64,000 nt of DNA, taken from Polytolypa hystricis UAMH7299. Lineage: Eukaryota; Ascomycota; Eurotiomycetes; Onygenales. The notes beneath the pieces were generated by a model. It was given only the letters and a program-made list of their open reading frames with translations, made no database searches and was not told the origin of the DNA. The stretch is from the NCBI GenBank assembly GCA_002573605.1, contig PDNA01000001.1:248001-312000 (forward strand). The letters are read 5' to 3'. Below, one piece after another: positions 57,917 to 64,000 of the stretch. The position numbers and the translations under genes were made by a program. Within the stretch, counting starts at the first letter, position 1; each line of letters begins with the position of its first letter.

Positions 57917-59907
57917 TTAAACAAACACCGCCTCTCCCGAGAGTGGTGCATAGAACTCACACCCCAACCCCGCATCTTCCGCTTGTTTTCTCAACTCTTT
58001 CAAAATCTGATCTCTTGGGTGCGGGCCATCTGTAAACGACTCCTTGATATGTATGATAAAGACTTTTAGCGTGCTGAGTGACAGGCAGAGTTGCATTCCA
58101 GAATTAGCGTTGCTGCTGCGACGTTCTGTTGGGGTGTTGTCGGGGTTATGATGTTGCTGATGGTGATTGTTATCATCGTGGGTGATATGTGGGCCGGATG
58201 ACGGCGGGGGTGGTGTGGTTTCACCTACCGTTCGAGAGGACATGTCATCTTCGTGTCGAGACGCTGTTCGTCTCGTGGCCCGCCGCCTCGATGGTGATGG
58301 CGACGTTGACTGTTGTGGAGGTTGGCTCTTGGGACTCACGGATCCCCTAGAGTCGTGAGCAATAATATCTGAACCCCAGCGTTTCCGCTTCCTCATCTCT
58401 CGTGCGACATTGTGAGGTTTGTGTGCATCCAGGACTTTCCCCGCCAGCACTTTCAGTTCGGCTATCAGGTGTCGCGGACATAAATGGCCGTAGAGCGAGT
58501 TATCATCGACAGAGTCCGGGAAGGAACACTCTACAAAGATTGCGCGAAGAGTACCGGAAACAATCTTTGGAGCAGCAGCGTCCCATATTTTCTCGTTACG
58601 CGGCTCCAGCGATATGCTGTCGGGCTCCATGTCGCCGAATATGATGATTTCGGTACCCGTGTGAGTTTCGCGGAGGAAAAATGCGGAGCTCTCGACGGTG
58701 GCGAGTGCTGTTGGCGTGTTCCTATTTGAATTAACTGAGAGGTGTTGCGTCGTTGGTGTATATGAGCTGAATTTGACGGCGTATTAGCTCTCGCAATACG
58801 CAGGTTAAGTGTTGCAACCCTCTAGAGGCAAATAGCTTACCTAGGTTCCTGCGTGTCAATTGACACTCTTCTTGAGGGAAGAAAAAAAGATTCTGTAGCG
58901 AAAACAGTACTCTCTGCACGGTGGTGCTTTCCCGTGTCCGGATTATATCTCTGCCCGCACCGCCCATGACTGATACTCAGGCACTTTGTGATTATTCCTT
59001 CACATGCCTTCACATAGCCCCTGCCCTCTCCACGGCCAAGCCGCGGGTTCCCTCCATCTACCAGTCGCTGGTACGTGATTAAACCCGCACCGCCATCTTC
59101 GTCTGATAAATTAGGCCAAGTAATATCATTAAAAATGTGATTTCTCAACGCAGCGATCGTAGACGGAAGCGCAGCTACTGCCTTGGGGCCAGATTCCGCC
59201 TCGACAAGGGGTGTGTTCATCGCCAGACCAGACACATGGTCGAGATGCGGGTGTGTGACGAGAACCGATGCAATGAGGTTGCGGAATACGTGCGCTGCGT
59301 TTGCATGGGTGGTCAAATTGGGGAGCTCGAGGCCTGCAAAGGGACCTTGTGCCATCACAGCTTTTCCTCCTTTAGACTGTTCGTTTTCTCCAAGGTCGGG
59401 CATATCACGCTCAAATATTCGGGAAATGCCCGCGAGAAGAGTCCCGCCATCCACGGCGACGACAGAGTCTTTCGACCATTTTGTCGCGGTCGATCTGGCC
59501 AAAAGGCCTGTTACTATGTCCTCTCTTGGTCCACCGGTGGAACCCTGTAAGGCGATGGTCAGCCACTGCTTCAAGTTTGGTGCAATTGAAACAGTGGGAA
59601 AGCATATCGGGACGATCCCTTCAGGTATAATAGAAAGTATTCGAGTAAAATAACACAAGGGAGTTGTGCAGGTTTTAAAAGGTGCATGTTGTCGCAACAA
59701 GGACAACTTCAACCAACCCTCCACCTCCGTAAAGAAACAGCAGAAAAGGCAAATACTTACCAAAACAATGACCTGAAAAGTAGTATCCTCATCTGTGGCC
59801 ACAGATTCTTGATTCCCTGATCCTCTCATTTTTTTGCCGCGGTCATTACGACGCATGAAACCCAATATCCGTCGGCGAAGAGAAGCACCGAATCCAAATC
59901 CAAACAT
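57917..59907 (-). CDS. Class II (low-affinity) 3',5'-cyclic AMP phosphodiesterase
   Basis: Predicted 551 residues. Exons in order: 59907-59761, 59544-58841, 58721-57917. It hydrolyses cAMP to AMP and so tunes PKA signalling (yeast Pde1 family). The first join gives TFQVIVL/GSTGGPREDIVTGLL. The metallo-beta-lactamase-type metal site THPHLDH (His147-His152) follows ASVL, preceded by VVAVDGGTLLAGI. The last join gives QEPR/NTPTALATVESSAFF, then TEIIIFGDMEPDSISLEPRN, RAIFVECSFPDSVDDNSLYGHL and PRHLIAELKVL, all typical. A disordered Ser/His/Pro-rich insertion (about residues 390-480) separates these from the end LCLSLSTLKVFIIHIKESFTDG. The start at 59907 gives a short basic N-terminal extension (MFGFGFGASLRRRILGF); a start at residue 27 is also possible. 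Confidence 0.92.
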
Positions 59908-62332
59908 CCAACACGCATGTAACTACCTTGGCAAGTTGCTTGAAACCAAAGAAGTAGAAGACTCCAACCTGCCCCTCATCTATGATCGCATAGAAAGATA
60001 CCTATGCTCCTTTTAGCTATTCTTGCAATGTGACGATTGGCAATTCAATCTTCCTTTGTCCTCTTTGATCCCAACGCCTTCCGGTGTTTTGTATAATCCG
60101 ATTGTATATGCCTCCAATTGTCCCGCACACTACGCGCAAAGCTTCAGCTCCTCGATTTAAGCTTGAGTTGTCCGCAGGGCTCCCGACAAATTCTAAGTCT
60201 TTAGGACGTAGGAGCGACGCACAACCCGCAAGGTCTCAGAAACTCCGACGCCGTGTTGCGGACCGCAAGGAATTACGAACGACTACCGCACAACGACTCG
60301 TAGCGAAATCCGAACAATCAACGCGATGTATGCGACGGCGTGACCGTGAAAAAAAAAGCGAAGCGCAGGTTCGTCACAGTAAGCGAAATCCGAGTTAGAT
60401 CAGAAAAAAGAAGAACGAGGCGAAAATGTACGCCACTTAAGTGATTTTACTCCCCTGCCCTCTTCCTTTCTCTTCCGATTTTTCTCTCCCGTGCGATTGG
60501 GAAGGGGAAAAAATAAAAAGAAAAAAAAAAAGCAAAAGTCCTATCCTTTGTCCCCCCTCCGTGATGCAGGATGCCAGTCCCAGTCCCGAAAAAATCAAAC
60601 TAGCAAGAAAGGCGTCGATAGCAAGGGGAAAAGGGCGCGTGCAGGGGAAGCAAGGAGCCTGACACCTGATGGCGCACGCAGCTCCTTTGTTATATTTCTC
60701 ACAGCACCGTCTCTCTCGGTTCGTTTAAGATCGGACCGCGGGGGGCAATTGGATCGTCGCGATGTTTTTGCGTTTGAAAAATAAAAGGGAAGCCGTGTGA
60801 CATGCGGGTCTGCAAACTATCGATGTAAGTAAGGCTGAAAGGTGGGCTAGCTTATATGTATGTAGGTACGCCGCAAGGAGCAACGACTGGGGGTTGTGGA
60901 CGGCTAACGAAGGATGCTATGCGTGCAGGTTTGTGGCCCAATTGTGGGTTTGCGCCGCCCGCAACGAGCAACGCCGACAGGAGAGGAGAGTTGAGATAAA
61001 TTAAGTCGGGAAGTTTCAACGAATTCGAAGTGTATTTTGGGTGGATGGTGTATATTGACAAATGAAACTGGTGATGGTGGCGCTAAATTCATGCGGAGAG
61101 ATGCGTGTGACGGTGTTTGAGAATGATTAGAAAGTTATGAAGTCAGAGCGGAGCATTCGAGGGTTAGCGGAATACGGGGGTGTGGATTGGGTTGGAGTCT
61201 TGGAGATGGAGATTGGGGGGCGAGATGCTTCGTGGAACAATTCTGGAAGGTTGGTTTGGATGGGGAAGGCTTGGAAGGCTCAGGCTGAACTCGATAGTGA
61301 CTTTAGGCCCTGATAGGCCCTGATAGACCCTACATGTCGCCTGTAGGCAGTCTGGATAGGGTTGCCTTCGCTTAGGAGGCTGGGCGTTTAACTTGCCTAC
61401 AAGCAGCTAAACCGTCGCCACTCTGACTGGGTTTGAGATGAAGTGGCTGCTGCTAACGAATTGCCCGGACTCCGAAATATCCATATGAGAGTTGGAACTG
61501 GCAGCTGCAGAGTAAGCATCAATTGAGGCTATCTTAACATGACACAGTGTGATTTCTTCTATAGTCATTTGTGAGTATGGAGTATGCTGTCGAGAATTCA
61601 TGCTTATCCATAGCTCATTACCAGTATCCAGTTACACAGATGCACAAAACATCAAGCTTAGTCTTACCGTATATATAGTAGCTAATATAACAAGAAATGT
61701 GAAAAAGAAGTCTTTTCAAAACAGAGAGAAACATATTTGAAACCAGATGAAAGTGTTAGCAAGTGGGAGTAAGCATAAAAAAAAAGCAACAACAAAAGGA
61801 CAATGGTATATAAATAGAGAGTTTTGACATGAAACAGGATACAGAAATGACTGTTAAAAGAGATACCTGCAGAATGCAACCCCCTTCCATTTCAACAGGG
61901 TAAGATGGAAGAGGTCAGCCAACAACAATACGGATAATGAAGGGGATCTCGCTTCCGCTGTAGGACAAGAGATGATGGGAGCGGAAACAAAGAACAAGGA
62001 ATGCAGAACCCGGCTAGAATAAACACCCAAACAAACCTACCCTCAATACTGAACCAACTAGTCAATTGCGCCTGATGAGAGAAACACCATACAACAAGGG
62101 GACCACCCAAAAAAAAAAAAAAAAAAAAAAGGAACACAAAACGTAAAAAGGTATACATGGGCGCATATTTCTTCTCTGTCCAGACAGTCACAATATGCTC
62201 AAGGACCCCCTCCAAACAAAAAAACGCCTTTCAAACGATGATCGCTAAAAACTGACAAAAGAGTAACGCGGGGGAAAGCGTCGAGGATCGAAAGTTCCTC
62301 GTGCATATAAATCGTAATAATTGGTGTCGTTA
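59908..62332. other. Intergenic, 2.4 kb
   Basis: Upstream of the phosphodiesterase and downstream of the Ssh4-like gene. It contains a 12-mer AGCGAAATCCGA twice (about 60302 and 60381), an A-rich tract at 60505-60535 and a poly-A run at 62109. A basic 104-codon frame at 60084-60398 has no signature and was not called. No supported gene. Confidence 0.45.
62109..62130. repeat. Poly-A tract (22 A)
   Basis: Uninterrupted run of 22 A on the + strand, about 200 bp beyond the stop codon of the Ssh4-like gene (poly-T in its transcript sense). Confidence 0.9.
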
Positions 62333-63839
62333 TTATACTCGCTCGTCCGCGTTGCAGTTCCCAACCGCAGCATCGTAGCTAGGAATTGGCGGTTGGGTGG
62401 AGTCTGGTGGAATTCCTCCTTGAGGCGGCGATCCTGAATTCGGAGGACTATGATGGGGACTTGAGTACTCTGGAGGAGGGACGGAAGCGTTATCGTTATC
62501 AATTGGTAATTGTGGCGGGCCGGTATCATTTGGCCCAGGTTGTTGTATTGTACCACTGGAGCCTTCCCCAATACCCTCCTGCGAAGGCAAATGGGGAAGC
62601 TGGGCGAGTGAGATATCGGTTGGTGACCGAACAGGTCCCGGGCTAGTGGGGTATGTCAATCTGACAGTTCCACTGCGCGTCCGTGAGTGGCCTGCTTCTC
62701 TCTGCCACCACTGCGGTGTCTGGGCACTCTCACGTCCTGCTTCCAGAAGAATACTCCCATGTTCGCTCCCGTACGGGGGAGGCGGTGCGAGACTGCCAGT
62801 CATGGGGGCCAACCCCCACTTCTTGACATTGGCCTCAATAAAGACGAAGCCCAGTTGCCCAAAATTCACATGTACGGTACAGGGTCCATTGGACCCGACT
62901 GTCGGGAAGAAGTTCTGGGATTTTAATCCATGGACGACATCGTCGAGTTTCTTTCCGTTACGTGTGAAAAATATAGTTCCCGTTCGCGGCCGATAACCAA
63001 CTCCGACGACATCTCCCTGAACATACTCTGGCCCGTACGATATGGGTGTGAATGGCTGGTTGTGGCGACGATGCCCGGTGGAAACATAGGCTATGGATGC
63101 CTTGTGGAACCCTACAAAGGAAGAAATTAGCTTCGGAAGTGGTTTGAGGGGAAACTGTTAGGGAATCGGGTTCTAGGCTTACCAGGTAACCTAAACAACG
63201 GATATGGCTTTGTTGTCATGCCAATACTGATAAGACTGGATTCTGGCTTGTCATAGATTTTGGCCTCCCAGTAGTACACCTCATTCTGTTTGGGTACCGG
63301 TAGGTTGCTCTGAACACTGCATACTGAATCAAAAAACTCGATCTCGGTCCTTGCTTCGACAAAGCAATTGGCTATTTCGAGTTCTGGTTCAAATTCCCAC
63401 GCCGACACACCTTTTTCTTGAATCGCCAGGAACTGCGAAAGAGATATATCGGTCTGGATGGTTTCGGGTGGGTTTGCTTGGACGAAGGCTACAATGGTCC
63501 TTAAATTAGTAACTGAAGGTAGTTGCAACGCGAAAGAAGAAAGGCAGGACCCAATATTGTATCCTAGTTTGTCATACCTTTGGCTCTCAGATACTCTGCC
63601 TGTTGCAGCTCATCCATCGACTCCAAGGCTTCTGCCTCCTCCCGCGCAAACGCCTCTTCGTCGTCATATTCGCCTGGCCTCCCGATGCGGTCTAGAATGA
63701 TTCGTCCACGCTGGGTATATCGAAAGAAAAAGTAGAGAGCGAGAATGATAATCGCGACACCGGCAGAGCCAAAGGCTGAGAGGATCCCAATCAGGATCCC
63801 CTTGCCGGTAGAGCCGACATTTCCTCCGAAGCCGCCCAT
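62333..63839 (-). CDS. ssh4: Ssh4-like SPRY-domain adaptor of the Rsp5 ubiquitin ligase
   Basis: Predicted 448 residues from the first in-window Met. Exons in order: 63839-63578, 63488-63183, 63111-62333. One transmembrane helix (about residues 13-39, LIGILSAFGSAGVAIIILAL) is followed by FRYTQRGRIILDRIGRPGEYDDEEAF and, across intron 1, YLRAK/AFVQANPP. A SPRY domain follows (about 120-275: QNEVYYWEAKIYDKP, ISIGMTTKPYPLFRLPG/FHKASIAY, DVVGVGYRPRTGTIFFTRNG). The Pro-rich tail carries PPxY motifs (PPPY and PPEY) that bind WW domains of Rsp5. Yeast Ssh4/Ear1 thus sort vacuolar and endosomal membrane proteins for degradation. The frame is open upstream of the Met (ISALDDGNV), so an additional first exon toward the window edge is plausible; the N-terminus may be incomplete. 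Confidence 0.88.
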
Positions 63840-64000
63840 GACATTTCCGTCGTCTAACGCAGAGATAGTTATTTTGTGCTAGTGCTTGTTTGTTAAATGG
63901 TAGACGTATATAATTCGAGGATGGGGATTCGATTGCGGGTGAAGTTGGGATGGGTGGGTTGGGAGTAAGCGATGTGGCGTTGGAATAGCGGGATTTACAG
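63840..64000. other. Upstream end of the Ssh4-like gene
   Basis: 161 bp at the window edge. The frame before Met stays open for about 13 codons (HKITISALDDGNV) back to a TAG that could be a splice acceptor. So this part may be intron plus an extra exon segment, with the true start outside the window. Confidence 0.4.

Noticed and set aside
60084..60398. Basic 104-codon frame
   Set aside because: Arg/Lys-rich chance frame including short internal repeats; no start context or conserved block.

Overview
This is nuclear DNA of a filamentous ascomycete, most likely a member of the Eurotiales (Aspergillus/Penicillium type). The reasons are short introns (about 50-140 bp) with GT..AG ends and CTAAC/CTGAC-like branch sites; gene families typical of these fungi (Zn2Cys6 and bZIP-DUF3425 regulators, Mdm12, Gwt1, a Kin4/KfsA-type kinase, a class II cAMP phosphodiesterase, an Ssh4-type ubiquitin-ligase adaptor); and wide intergenic spaces with no operons. 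No tRNA, rRNA, CRISPR array or intact transposon was recognised. All gene models come from reading the sequence: exon joins were chosen so that the frame, splice signals and family similarity agree.

Layout. At 0-5 kb lie housekeeping genes: the 3' part of tRNA-dihydrouridine synthase 3, a BAP31/Yet-family ER membrane protein, and mdm12 (ER-mitochondria encounter structure) on the minus strand. At 5-16.9 kb there is an almost gene-free stretch. Its one credible gene is a 73-codon ORF at 13374 with a TATA box and a leader without upstream ATG. At 16.9-23.8 kb there is an accessory group: a Zn2Cys6 regulator, a CipB-like medium-chain reductase, a two-domain dimeric alpha/beta-barrel (ABM-like) protein and, convergent to them, a bZIP-DUF3425 regulator. 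Two regulators flanking two small-molecule enzymes suggest a small metabolic cluster, but that is inference.

At 26.5-40.1 kb lie a Kin4/KfsA-like kinase (septation or spindle-position signalling in relatives), a spartin/senescence-domain protein, a mitochondrial short/branched-chain acyl-CoA dehydrogenase and a possible small single-pass membrane protein, separated by 2-4 kb spacers rich in simple repeats. At 42.3-54 kb lie a Ser/Arg-rich protein of unknown role, two fungal F-box-like proteins (the second with an in-frame stop near its end), gwt1 (GPI-anchor inositol acylation) and a diaminopropionate ammonia-lyase-like PLP enzyme. Between them, 45.0-48.4 kb is repeat-derived, with a 3-copy tandem repeat of about 124 bp and a 155-bp inverted-repeat element. 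At 54.7-64 kb lie an amidase-signature enzyme, the low-affinity class II cAMP phosphodiesterase and an Ssh4-like SPRY/PY-motif adaptor that may continue past the right edge.

No clearly new multi-gene system could be demonstrated. The best candidates for a second look are the small gene at 13.4 kb inside its 8-kb empty flank, the Zn2Cys6/reductase/ABM/bZIP group, the 18-nt microexon inside the zinc cluster, the inverted-repeat element at 46.9 kb, and a dense GGCC palindrome cluster at 10.4 kb.
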